64,000 nt of DNA from RUG12395 sp045541735 (GTDB lineage: Bacteria > Bacillota > Clostridia > Oscillospirales > CAG-272), in contig JAZQJQ010000138.1 of NCBI GenBank assembly GCA_045541735.1, positions 12,010 to 76,009 of the forward strand, given 5' to 3'. A model generated the notes under the pieces. That model had not been told where the DNA came from. It searched no databases and worked only from the letters and a program-made list of their open reading frames with translations. Positions 33,919 to 41,320 of this stretch are shown one piece after another (positions within the stretch are counted from its first letter, which is position 1; every line of letters begins with the position of its first letter). A program made the position numbers and the translations under genes.

Positions 33919-34155
33919 ATGTATTTCGGCAATTATTCAAACCGTAATACCAAAGATGCAAATCGCTTTGCACCTTCTTCTTTCTCTGCGCTTATGAGCC
34001 TTTCTGCAGACATTGCCGATGCAATGTCTGTTTTGTTTATCTGCGCTATTATTGCGATAATTATGATTTCCGTTCCCCTTGCGATAATTATTTCCGCAAT
34101 AATTATTCCCGTCATTATGATTTGCAAAAACCGCGCACTGCCAAGCAAACGGTGA
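33919..34155 (+). CDS. Small membrane protein, unknown function
   Basis: 78 residues: polar N-terminus (about 1-25, Asn/Arg-rich), then a long hydrophobic stretch of 35-40 residues unusually rich in isoleucine and alanine (probably a two-helix hairpin), and a short basic end KNRALPSKR. ATG at 33919 has GGAGGAGAAGG upstream; an in-frame ATG at 33904 overlaps that site. It has an excellent promoter, so it is probably well expressed. No family recognised. A hairpin separates it from metY. Confidence 0.65.
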   Translation: MYFGNYSNRNTKDANRFAPSSFSALMSLSADIADAMSVLFICAIIAIIMISVPLAIIISAIIIPVIMICKNRALPSKR

Positions 34156-34184
34156 CTTACCGACACGGTCGAAAATGTGAGTTG

Positions 34185-34208
34185 ACGGTTTTGCTTTGGC
34201 AAGACCGT
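34185..34208 (+). terminator. Hairpin between the small membrane gene and metY
   Basis: 10-bp stem including one G-U pair (34185-34194 with 34199-34208), then UUUAGUUUUAUU. Works as terminator or attenuator; no separate strong promoter is visible between it and metY. Confidence 0.65.
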
Positions 34209-34236
34209 TTTAGTTTTATTAGCCAAAGGAGAAGAT

Positions 34237-35517
34237 ATGGCAAATACCAAAATTGAAACAAAATGTGTGCAGGGCGGTTACGTTCCCGGAAACGGCGAGC
34301 CCCGTCAGGTACCAATTATTCAAAGCACGACATTTAAATACGATACGAGCGAGGATATGGCAAAGCTTTTTGATCTGGAGGCAAGCGGATATTTTTACTC
34401 TCGCCTGCAGAACCCGACAAATGACTATGCAGCAGCAAAAATATGCGAACTTGAGGGCGGAAGCGCTGCTATGCTTACCTCCTCAGGTCAGGCGGCAAGC
34501 TTCTATTCTGTTTTCAACATTGCCTCTTGCGGAGACCATGTTGTTGCCTCCTCCTGCATCTACGGGGGAACGTACAACCTTTTCGCCGTTACTATGAAAC
34601 GTATGGGAATCGAATTCACGTTCATTTCCCCCGAATGCACCGATGAAGAATTCAACGCTGCGTTCCGTGAGAACACAAAGGCTGTCTTTGCAGAAACTAT
34701 CGCAAATCCGGCGCTTACCGTTCTTGATATCGAGAGATTCGCCGAGATGGCTCACAACCACGGCGTTCCGCTTATCGTTGATAACACCTTTGCAACTCCC
34801 GTAAACTGCAGACCTATTGAGTGGGGTGCGGATATCGTTATCCACTCCACAACAAAGTATATGGACGGCCACGCCTCCGGCGTCGGCGGTTGCATCGTTG
34901 ATTCAGGCAAATTTGATTGGACAAGATATCCCGATAAATTTCCCGGACTCTGTACACCGGACGCAAGCTATCACGGCGTTACCTACACGGAGCGCTTCGG
35001 TCTTGAGGGCGCTTACATAACAAAAGCAACCGCTCAGCTAATGCGCGACCTCGGCTCAATTCAATCCCCTCAGAACGCATTTATCCTTAACCTCGGTCTT
35101 GAGAGCCTTCACGTAAGAATGAAGCGCCATTGCGAGAACGCTCAGGCAGTTGCTGAATTCCTCGAAGCGCATGATAAGATCGCAAGCGTTAACTACTGCG
35201 GACTTGAGAGCAGCAAGTATAACGCTCTTGCCAAGAAATATCTTCCTAACGGCTCCTGCGGTGTTGTTACCTTTGAGATCAAGGGAACACGCGCTGATGC
35301 AGAGAAGTTCATGAAAAAGCTTCGCATCGGAATTATCGCAACGCACGTTGCCGATGCTCACACATGCGTTCTTCACCCGGCGAGCGCAACTCACCGTCAA
35401 ATGTCTGACAGCGAGCTCGCAAGCTGTGGTATCTCTCCTAACACAATACGCTTCTCCTGCGGACTTGAAAACGCAGACGATATTATTGCAGATCTGAAGC
35501 AAGCCTTGGAGGACTGA
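34237..35517 (+). CDS. metY: O-acetylhomoserine sulfhydrylase
   Basis: 426 residues, Cys/Met-metabolism PLP family, length normal for MetY. Seen: TKCVQGGYVPGNGEPRQVP N-terminus, YSRLQNPTND, LTSSGQAA, the PLP-binding Asp in IVDNTFATP and lysine in HSTTKYMDGH, C-terminal HPASATHRQMS. Converts O-acetylhomoserine and sulfide to homocysteine and acetate. Start has AAAGGAG 6 nt upstream. The stop is directly followed by metA with GGAGG inside the end of metY. Confidence 0.93.
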   Translation: MANTKIETKCVQGGYVPGNGEPRQVPIIQSTTFKYDTSEDMAKLFDLEASGYFYSRLQNPTNDYAAAKICELEGGSAAMLTSSGQAASFYSVFNIASCGDHVVASSCIYGGTYNLFAVTMKRMGIEFTFISPECTDEEFNAAFRENTKAVFAETIANPALTVLDIERFAEMAHNHGVPLIVDNTFATPVNCRPIEWGADIVIHSTTKYMDGHASGVGGCIVDSGKFDWTRYPDKFPGLCTPDASYHGVTYTERFGLEGAYITKATAQLMRDLGSIQSPQNAFILNLGLESLHVRMKRHCENAQAVAEFLEAHDKIASVNYCGLESSKYNALAKKYLPNGSCGVVTFEIKGTRADAEKFMKKLRIGIIATHVADAHTCVLHPASATHRQMSDSELASCGISPNTIRFSCGLENADDIIADLKQALED

Positions 35518-35518
35518 G

Positions 35519-36433
35519 ATGCCTATAAAAATACCGGATGCCTTGCCCGCCGTAAAGGTGCTCAGTAACGAAAACATCTTCGTTATGACAGAAAGGCGCG
35601 CAATAACGCAGGATATTCGGCCTTTAAAGTTGCTGATACTCAATCTTATGCCGCTGAAGATAGACACGGAAACTCAGCTTTCCCGTCTGCTGGGGAACAC
35701 TCCGCTTCAGATAGAACTTGAGTTTATTTGCACAAAGACCCACAATTCCAAAAACACGCCTCAAAGCCACTTGCAAACGTTTTACAAGCATTTTGATGAT
35801 GTGAAAGACCGTCGATTCGACGGAATGATCATCACGGGCGCTCCCGTTGAAAAGCTTGAATTTGAAGAGGTGGACCATTGGAATGAACTTTGTGAGATAA
35901 TGGAATGGTCCAAAACCAACGTGCACAGCACCTTCCACATCTGCTGGGGTGCGCAGGCAGGTCTTTACTACCACTTCGGAATTAATAAATATCCTCTCAA
36001 GGAAAAACTGTCCGGAGTATACCGCCATCACATAGTCAGAAAGACGTCAATGCTGTTCCGCGGAGCCGACGACGAGTTCTTCGTTCCCCACTCACGATAC
36101 ACCGAGGTACGATATGAGGACTGCGCGGCGGTACCCGAGCTTCGCGTACTTGCCCTTTCCGACGAAGCGGGAGTTTACGCGCTGTCAACTGACAACGGAC
36201 GTCAGGTATTTATTACCGGGCATCCGGAATACGATGCAGATACCCTTAACAAAGAGTACACGCGCGACGTTAATGCCGGGATCGATCCGAACGTGCCGGA
36301 AAACTACTTTCTCGACGATGATCCCGCAAATCCCCCTGTTTGCAGATGGAGGAGCCACGCAAATCTGCTTTACTCAAACTGGCTTAATTACTATGTTTAC
36401 CAAACCACACCTTACGACCTAAACGAACTGTAA
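35519..36433 (+). CDS. metA: Homoserine O-acetyltransferase (MetA family)
   Basis: 304 residues. MetA hallmarks: LNLMPLKIDTETQ, TGAPVEKLEFEEV, nucleophile Cys142 in ICWGAQAG, and FITGHPEYD with the His and Glu of the catalytic set. Residue 111 is Glu; in this family Glu111 goes with acetyl-CoA and Gly111 with succinyl-CoA, so this enzyme should make O-acetylhomoserine, the substrate of the adjacent MetY. Start one base after the metY stop region, GGAGG 6 nt upstream. Older annotations would call it a succinyltransferase. Confidence 0.92.
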   Translation: MPIKIPDALPAVKVLSNENIFVMTERRAITQDIRPLKLLILNLMPLKIDTETQLSRLLGNTPLQIELEFICTKTHNSKNTPQSHLQTFYKHFDDVKDRRFDGMIITGAPVEKLEFEEVDHWNELCEIMEWSKTNVHSTFHICWGAQAGLYYHFGINKYPLKEKLSGVYRHHIVRKTSMLFRGADDEFFVPHSRYTEVRYEDCAAVPELRVLALSDEAGVYALSTDNGRQVFITGHPEYDADTLNKEYTRDVNAGIDPNVPENYFLDDDPANPPVCRWRSHANLLYSNWLNYYVYQTTPYDLNEL

Positions 36434-36448
36434 GAAAGGATGAATGTT

Positions 36449-37507
36449 ATGAACATTTCAATCACAAAAACCACAACCCCCATCGAGAAGCCCACAAAGG
36501 ATCTCGGCTTCGGAAAGTACTTTACCGACCACATGTTCATTATGGACTACGTGGCAGGCGAGGGATGGAAAGATGCACGCATCGTTCCTTTTGCCCCCAT
36601 CGCACTTCACCCCGCCGCAACCGTATTCCATTACGGCGCAGAGGTATTTGAGGGACTTAAAGCTTACCGCCGTGCCGACGGTGAGATACAGTTCTTCCGT
36701 CCCATCGAAAACGCTCGCCGAATAAACAACTCTGCCGAGAGGATCCGTCTTCCCCAGATTCCCGAGGAGGACTTTATGCAGGCACTTACCGAGCTTGTTA
36801 AGCTGGATGCAGATTGGGTTCCCTCAGGAAACGGCGAATCCCTTTATCTTCGCCCCTTCCTTTTCGGAACCGACGATGCGCTTGGTCTTCACTCCATTAA
36901 GAAAGCGCGCTTTATGATAATCTGCTCTCCCAGCGGAAGCTACTATAAAGAGGGCATCAACCCCGTTAAGATCATGATAGAAGACGAGGACGTACGCGCA
37001 GTACGCGGCGGCACCGGCTACGCAAAGTGCGGCGGTAACTACGCGGCATCTAACAGAGCGGGCGAGAAGGCAGCTGAAAAAGGCTTTACTCAGGTCCTTT
37101 GGCTTGACGGTGTAGACCGTAAGTACATAGAGGAAGTCGGCGCGATGAACGTAATGTTCAAGATAAACGGCGAGATCGTTACCCCCTCCCTTGAAGGCTC
37201 TATCCTTCCCGGTATTACAAGAAAGAGCTGCATCGAGCTTCTCCGTTCCAAAGGCTTTACCGTAACCGAGAGAAAGATCTCCATCGACGAGCTTTGCGAG
37301 GCTATGGAAAACGGCACTCTCGAGGAGGCTTGGGGCTGCGGCACCGCTGCTGTTGTTTCCCCCATCGGTCAGCTTTACTACAACGGAAAGACCTATACTA
37401 TCAACAATAACGCGATCGGCAGCACAACACAACTTCTTTACGACACCCTTACCGGAATACAGTGGGGCAGAATTGAGGACACCTTCGGATGGACGGTAAG
37501 ACTGTAA
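36449..37507 (+). CDS. ilvE: Branched-chain amino acid aminotransferase
   Basis: 352 residues, fold-type IV PLP enzyme. HYGAEVFEGLKAYR and LYLRPFLFG at the substrate site, the PLP lysine in GGTGYAKCGGNYAAS, LWLDG....YIEEVGAMNVMF, and SLEGSILPGITRKS. Transaminates valine, leucine and isoleucine with 2-oxoglutarate. ATG at 36449 is preferred over 36440 because AAAGGA is 8 nt upstream of it. Overlaps the next gene by 19 bp. Context with a 2-oxoacid oxidoreductase indicates a role in branched-chain amino acid breakdown or its reverse. Confidence 0.93.
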   Translation: MNISITKTTTPIEKPTKDLGFGKYFTDHMFIMDYVAGEGWKDARIVPFAPIALHPAATVFHYGAEVFEGLKAYRRADGEIQFFRPIENARRINNSAERIRLPQIPEEDFMQALTELVKLDADWVPSGNGESLYLRPFLFGTDDALGLHSIKKARFMIICSPSGSYYKEGINPVKIMIEDEDVRAVRGGTGYAKCGGNYAASNRAGEKAAEKGFTQVLWLDGVDRKYIEEVGAMNVMFKINGEIVTPSLEGSILPGITRKSCIELLRSKGFTVTERKISIDELCEAMENGTLEEAWGCGTAAVVSPIGQLYYNGKTYTINNNAIGSTTQLLYDTLTGIQWGRIEDTFGWTVRL

Positions 37508-38178
37508 AAAGAGTTACCGTATTTGCAGGACACTACGGAAGCGGAAAAACGAACATTGCCGTCAACTGTGCCCTTGAACAGAGAAAACACTTTGAAAGAG
37601 TTGCTATAGCCGACCTTGATATCGTTAATCCGTATTTTCGCTCCAAGGACGCAACAGATGTGCTTGATAAAAACGGTGTAAGACTTATATCCTCGCCCTT
37701 TGCGAACACAAACGTCGATACGCCTGCGCTTCCCGCCGAGGCTTATGCGCTGGTTCACGACAAAAGCTGCCAAGCCGTTATTGACGTCGGAGGTGATGAC
37801 CGAGGCGCTCTGGCGCTCGGCAGATACGCACCCGAGATCAAAGAAGAAAGCGATTATGATGCGCTGCTCGTTATCAATATGTACCGTCCGCTTACGGCAA
37901 ATGCCGGCGACTGTGCGGAGGTGATGCGAGAAATAGAAGCAAGTTCATCAATTCCCTTCACGGGGATCGTGAACAACTCCAATCTCGGCTCAGCCACTAC
38001 GGCTGATGACGTGCTTGAAAGCATTGAATATGCAAACGAGGTATCCAGGCTTACAGGTCTTCCGATAGTATACACCTGCGTAAAGCCGGAGCTTTACGAT
38101 GCACTTAAAAATAAGATAGAAAACTTAAAGCCTATAAGACTGTACGTACGTCAGTCTTTTGACAAAAAGGAGGAATGA
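37489..38178 (+). CDS. ParA/CobQ-type P-loop ATPase linked to 2-oxoacid oxidoreductase
   Basis: 229 residues. Walker A FAGHYGSGKTNIA (12-24), IADLDIVNPYFR as the Walker A-prime/Walker B-type Asp region, VIDVGGDDRGALALG. The family occurs next to Vor/Kor genes in Clostridia but its job is not established; iron-sulfur cluster delivery or enzyme assembly is plausible because related Mrp/NifH-like ATPases do this (inference). GAGGA about 9 nt before the ATG, inside ilvE. Stop overlaps the upstream region of the ferredoxin gene. Confidence 0.78.
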   Translation: MDGKTVKRVTVFAGHYGSGKTNIAVNCALEQRKHFERVAIADLDIVNPYFRSKDATDVLDKNGVRLISSPFANTNVDTPALPAEAYALVHDKSCQAVIDVGGDDRGALALGRYAPEIKEESDYDALLVINMYRPLTANAGDCAEVMREIEASSSIPFTGIVNNSNLGSATTADDVLESIEYANEVSRLTGLPIVYTCVKPELYDALKNKIENLKPIRLYVRQSFDKKEE

Positions 38179-38180
38179 AG

Positions 38181-38384
38181 ATGCCTAAGGTATCATTCAA
38201 CGAAAAGCTTTGCAAGGGCTGCGGACTTTGTGTTACCGTTTGCCCCAAGAAGATAGTTGCTCTAAAAAAAGAGCTCAATGATAAGGGATACCACCCCGCG
38301 GAAGTAACCGACAGCAGCAAATGTATCGGATGCGCTTTCTGTGCTACCATTTGCCCCGACTGCGTTATAACCGTTGAAAAGTAA
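38181..38384 (+). CDS. vorD: Ferredoxin-like delta subunit of 2-oxoacid:ferredoxin oxidoreductase
   Basis: 67 residues with two 4Fe-4S motifs, CKGCGLCVTVCP and CIGCAFCATICP, as in VorD/KorD. It passes electrons from the TPP site to external ferredoxin. ATG at 38181 is chosen (GGAGG 7 nt upstream); an ATG at 38175 is too close to the site. Vor versus Kor naming rests on the neighbouring ilvE. Confidence 0.85.
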   Translation: MPKVSFNEKLCKGCGLCVTVCPKKIVALKKELNDKGYHPAEVTDSSKCIGCAFCATICPDCVITVEK

Positions 38385-38397
38385 GGAGGACTTTATT

Positions 38398-39459
38398 ATG
38401 GCAAAAGTACTTATGAAGGGTAACGAAGCTATGGCGGAAGCCGCTATCATGGCAGGCTGCAGACATTACTTCGGCTATCCTATAACCCCCCAGACTGAAG
38501 TTGCAGCCTATATGGCAAAGAGAATGCCCAAGATCGACGGCGGAGTTTTTCTCCAGGCAGAAAGCGAAATAGCTGCTATTAATATGGTTATAGGCGTTGC
38601 CTCTACAGGCAAGCGCGTTATGACATCTTCTTCAAGTCCCGGAATATCTCTGAAAAGCGAGGGACTTTCCTACCTTGCTGGATGCGATCTTCCTGCCCTT
38701 GTTGTTAACGTACAGCGCGGCGGTCCCGGACTCGGCGGCATCCAGCCTTCTCAGTCCGATTACTTCCAGGCAACCAGAGGCGGCGGACACGGAGATTACC
38801 ATATGATAGTTCTTGCCCCCTCCTCCATTCAGGAGATGGTAAGCCTTACCGTTAAGGGCTTTGACCTTGCGGATAAATACCGTATGACGTCTATGATACT
38901 CGCAGACGGTACTATGGGTCAGATGATGGAGCCGGTTTCCCTTGACGTCGGCGAGGTGAAGAGCTACGAAAAACCTTGGGCGCTTACCGGCACCAAATGT
39001 GAAAGAAAGCCTAACATAGTTAACTCACTCTTCCTTAAACCCGACGAGCTTGAGGTATTCAACAACGCGAGATACGCAAAGTATGCTGATATCTGCAAGA
39101 CAGAGGCTATGCACGAGGAATACCGTATGGATGATGCCGAGATCTGCATCGTTGCTTTCGGTATTGCTGCAAGAGTTGCGCAAAATGCAATTGACGAGGC
39201 AAGAGCGCGCGGTATCAAGGTCGGTATGATCCGTCCCATCACCGTATGGCCCTTCCCTAAGGATGCACTCGCTAAAGCTGCTGACAAGGTTAAAGCTTTT
39301 ATTTCCGTTGAGCTTAATATGGGTCAGATGATCGAGGACGTTGAGCTTGCAATTCGTTGCAGAAAACCTGTTCTCTTCTGCGGACGCAGCGGCGGCATGA
39401 TACCCACAACCGAGGACATCGCAGTTAAGATCCACGAAGCCGCACAGATCGGAGGTTGA
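38398..39459 (+). CDS. vorB: 2-oxoacid:ferredoxin oxidoreductase alpha subunit (probably 2-oxoisovalerate type)
   Basis: 353 residues: GNEAMAEAAIMAGCRHYFGYPITPQTE at the start, ASTGKRVMTSSSSPG, RGGPGLGG, and a C-terminal transketolase-like domain ending in LNMGQMIEDV. This is the large alpha chain of the four-subunit enzymes that decarboxylate 2-oxoacids to acyl-CoA with reduction of ferredoxin. AAGGAGG 9 nt before ATG. In order delta-alpha-beta-gamma with VorD, VorA, VorC. 2-Oxoglutarate use (Kor) cannot be excluded by sequence reading alone. Confidence 0.88.
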   Translation: MAKVLMKGNEAMAEAAIMAGCRHYFGYPITPQTEVAAYMAKRMPKIDGGVFLQAESEIAAINMVIGVASTGKRVMTSSSSPGISLKSEGLSYLAGCDLPALVVNVQRGGPGLGGIQPSQSDYFQATRGGGHGDYHMIVLAPSSIQEMVSLTVKGFDLADKYRMTSMILADGTMGQMMEPVSLDVGEVKSYEKPWALTGTKCERKPNIVNSLFLKPDELEVFNNARYAKYADICKTEAMHEEYRMDDAEICIVAFGIAARVAQNAIDEARARGIKVGMIRPITVWPFPKDALAKAADKVKAFISVELNMGQMIEDVELAIRCRKPVLFCGRSGGMIPTTEDIAVKIHEAAQIGG

Positions 39460-39463
39460 AATA

Positions 39464-40210
39464 ATGATAGTATTTGAAAAACCTAAAGCACTTACGGATG
39501 CGCCCCTGCATTACTGCCCCGGCTGCACCCACGGAATTATTCACCGCCTTGTTGCTGAGGCTATTGACGAGCTCGGCGTTCAAGGAAGAACCATCGGAGT
39601 TGCATCTGTCGGATGCTCCGTATTTACTTACAACTACTTCAACGTCGATATGGTGCAAGCGGCTCACGGACGTGCTCCCGCGGTTGCAACGGGCATCAAG
39701 CGTTCCGACAGCAACAATATCGTGTTCACTTATCAAGGCGACGGCGACCTTGCCGCGATCGGTACTGCTGAGACCGTGCACAGCGCCGCAAGGGGAGAGA
39801 ACATTACGGTTATTTTCGTTAACAACGCAATTTACGGTATGACAGGCGGACAGATGGCGCCCACCTCCCTGCCCGGTCAGGTTACGCAGACCTCTCCTTA
39901 CGGACGTGACGTTAACACCGTCGGTTACCCCGTTAAAGTCTGCGAGATGCTTTCTCAGCTTGACGGTGCAACATATCTCGAAAGAGTTGCCGTAAACAAC
40001 ATCAAAAACATCAAGGCCGCTAAGGCTGCTATCAAGAAGGCTTTTCAGAATCAGATCGAGGGCAAGGGTTTCTCCCTTGTCGAGGTTCTTTCCACCTGCC
40101 CTACCAACTGGGGCAAAACTCCCGCAGACGCATTAAAATGGCTTGAGGAGAACATGCTTCCCTACTATCCTCTCGGCGTTTACAAGGACAAGACTAAGGA
40201 GGAAAAGTAA
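39464..40210 (+). CDS. vorA: 2-oxoacid:ferredoxin oxidoreductase beta subunit (TPP-binding)
   Basis: 248 residues. YCPGCTHGIIHR (cluster/TPP region), TYQGDGDLAAIG and NNAIYGMTGGQ form the GDG...NN thiamine diphosphate motif; LVEVLSTCPTNWGKTP is the family end block. Start 4 nt after the alpha stop, GGAGG within the alpha end. Overlaps the gamma gene by 1 nt (TAATG). Confidence 0.9.
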   Translation: MIVFEKPKALTDAPLHYCPGCTHGIIHRLVAEAIDELGVQGRTIGVASVGCSVFTYNYFNVDMVQAAHGRAPAVATGIKRSDSNNIVFTYQGDGDLAAIGTAETVHSAARGENITVIFVNNAIYGMTGGQMAPTSLPGQVTQTSPYGRDVNTVGYPVKVCEMLSQLDGATYLERVAVNNIKNIKAAKAAIKKAFQNQIEGKGFSLVEVLSTCPTNWGKTPADALKWLEENMLPYYPLGVYKDKTKEEK

Positions 40211-40752
40211 TGAACACAAAGATCCTTATCGCAGGCTTCGGCGGACAGGGCATACTGTTTGCGGGCAAGTTTCTTGCCTATGAGGCTCTTTTGAGCGAAA
40301 AGGAGGTAAGCTGGCTTCCCTCCTACGGTCCCGAGATGCGCGGCGGCACCGCAAATTGCAGCATCATAATCAGCGATACTCTTATCGGTTCTCCCATCGT
40401 TGACAAGCCTGACATTCTCGTTGCAATGAACGGCCCTTCCTTTGATAAATACGAAAATGACGTACCGGCAGACGGTGCAATATATCTCGATAGTTCACTT
40501 ATCGACAGAAAGTCAGATCGCACCGATGCAAACGTATATTACATTCCCGCAACCGCTATGGCCGGCGACAACGGACTTAACGGACTTGCAAATATGATTA
40601 TGCTCGGATGTGTGATCAAACACAGCGGAATAATGACTCTTGATTCTGCAAAGACGGCTATGGAAAAACTTGTTCCCGCAAAGAAGCAGGAAATGCTTGC
40701 ACTGAATATCCGTGCACTTGAGCTCGGATACAATTACGAAGGAGATAAGTAA
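40210..40752 (+). CDS. vorC: 2-oxoacid:ferredoxin oxidoreductase gamma subunit
   Basis: 180 residues; starts with ILIAGFGGQGILFAGKFLA and contains SYGPEMRGGTANCSIIIS, the gamma-chain signature that contacts CoA and the alpha subunit. TAATG overlaps on both sides show coupled translation with the beta subunit and the regulator. Confidence 0.9.
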   Translation: MNTKILIAGFGGQGILFAGKFLAYEALLSEKEVSWLPSYGPEMRGGTANCSIIISDTLIGSPIVDKPDILVAMNGPSFDKYENDVPADGAIYLDSSLIDRKSDRTDANVYYIPATAMAGDNGLNGLANMIMLGCVIKHSGIMTLDSAKTAMEKLVPAKKQEMLALNIRALELGYNYEGDK

Positions 40753-41303
40753 TGAACGAGCAGATCAAGGATATAGGTATGCGCCTCCGCACCCTCCGTG
40801 AGGATATGGAGATCTCCGCAGAGGAGATGGCTGCAAAGCTTGAAGTTGACCTTGATACTTATGAGGCATACGAAAGCGGCGACCAGGACTTTTCCTTCAG
40901 CGTTATCTACAATGCCGCCGAAATTCTCGGTGTTGACGTGCTTGACCTGATAAGCGGTAATGCCCCCACGCTTTCTATGTGCAGTATGGTAAAAAAAGGC
41001 AAGGGTTATTCCGTAAAACGCGAGCACGAGTACGACTATAAGCATCTTGCTTATACATTTCGAAACAAGAAGGCTGAGCCCTTCCTTGTCACCATAAATC
41101 CCGACCCCAATCCCCCGGTTATGCACGGACACGATGGTCAGGAATTCAACTACGTTATCTCCGGAAAGATGATGCTCTACATCGGAGACATTTCATACGA
41201 GCTTTCTAAGGGCGACAGTGTGTACTTTGACTCCAGCGTTCCTCACGCAGAGGTAGCACTCGGCGATAAGCCTGCGGAATTCATCGCGGTAGTTATCAAG
41301 TAA
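40752..41303 (+). CDS. XRE-cupin transcriptional regulator
   Basis: 183 residues: helix-turn-helix at 6-62 (MRLRTLREDMEISAEEMAAKLEV...) and a cupin barrel at about 100-183 with HGHDGQEFNYVISG and SSVPHAEVAL (cupin motifs with metal-type His/Glu). Such proteins bind a small ligand in the cupin and control neighbouring catabolic genes. Located between the oxidoreductase and the acyl-CoA synthetase, it probably responds to a branched-chain intermediate (inference). Coupled to vorC by TAATG. Confidence 0.85.
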   Translation: MNEQIKDIGMRLRTLREDMEISAEEMAAKLEVDLDTYEAYESGDQDFSFSVIYNAAEILGVDVLDLISGNAPTLSMCSMVKKGKGYSVKREHEYDYKHLAYTFRNKKAEPFLVTINPDPNPPVMHGHDGQEFNYVISGKMMLYIGDISYELSKGDSVYFDSSVPHAEVALGDKPAEFIAVVIK

Positions 41304-41320
41304 TATCCGGAGGACTATAA

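Noticed and set aside
34156..34236. SAM riboswitch or S-box upstream of metY
   Set aside because: The gap is only about 80 nt and shows a single hairpin; no room for the S-box core.
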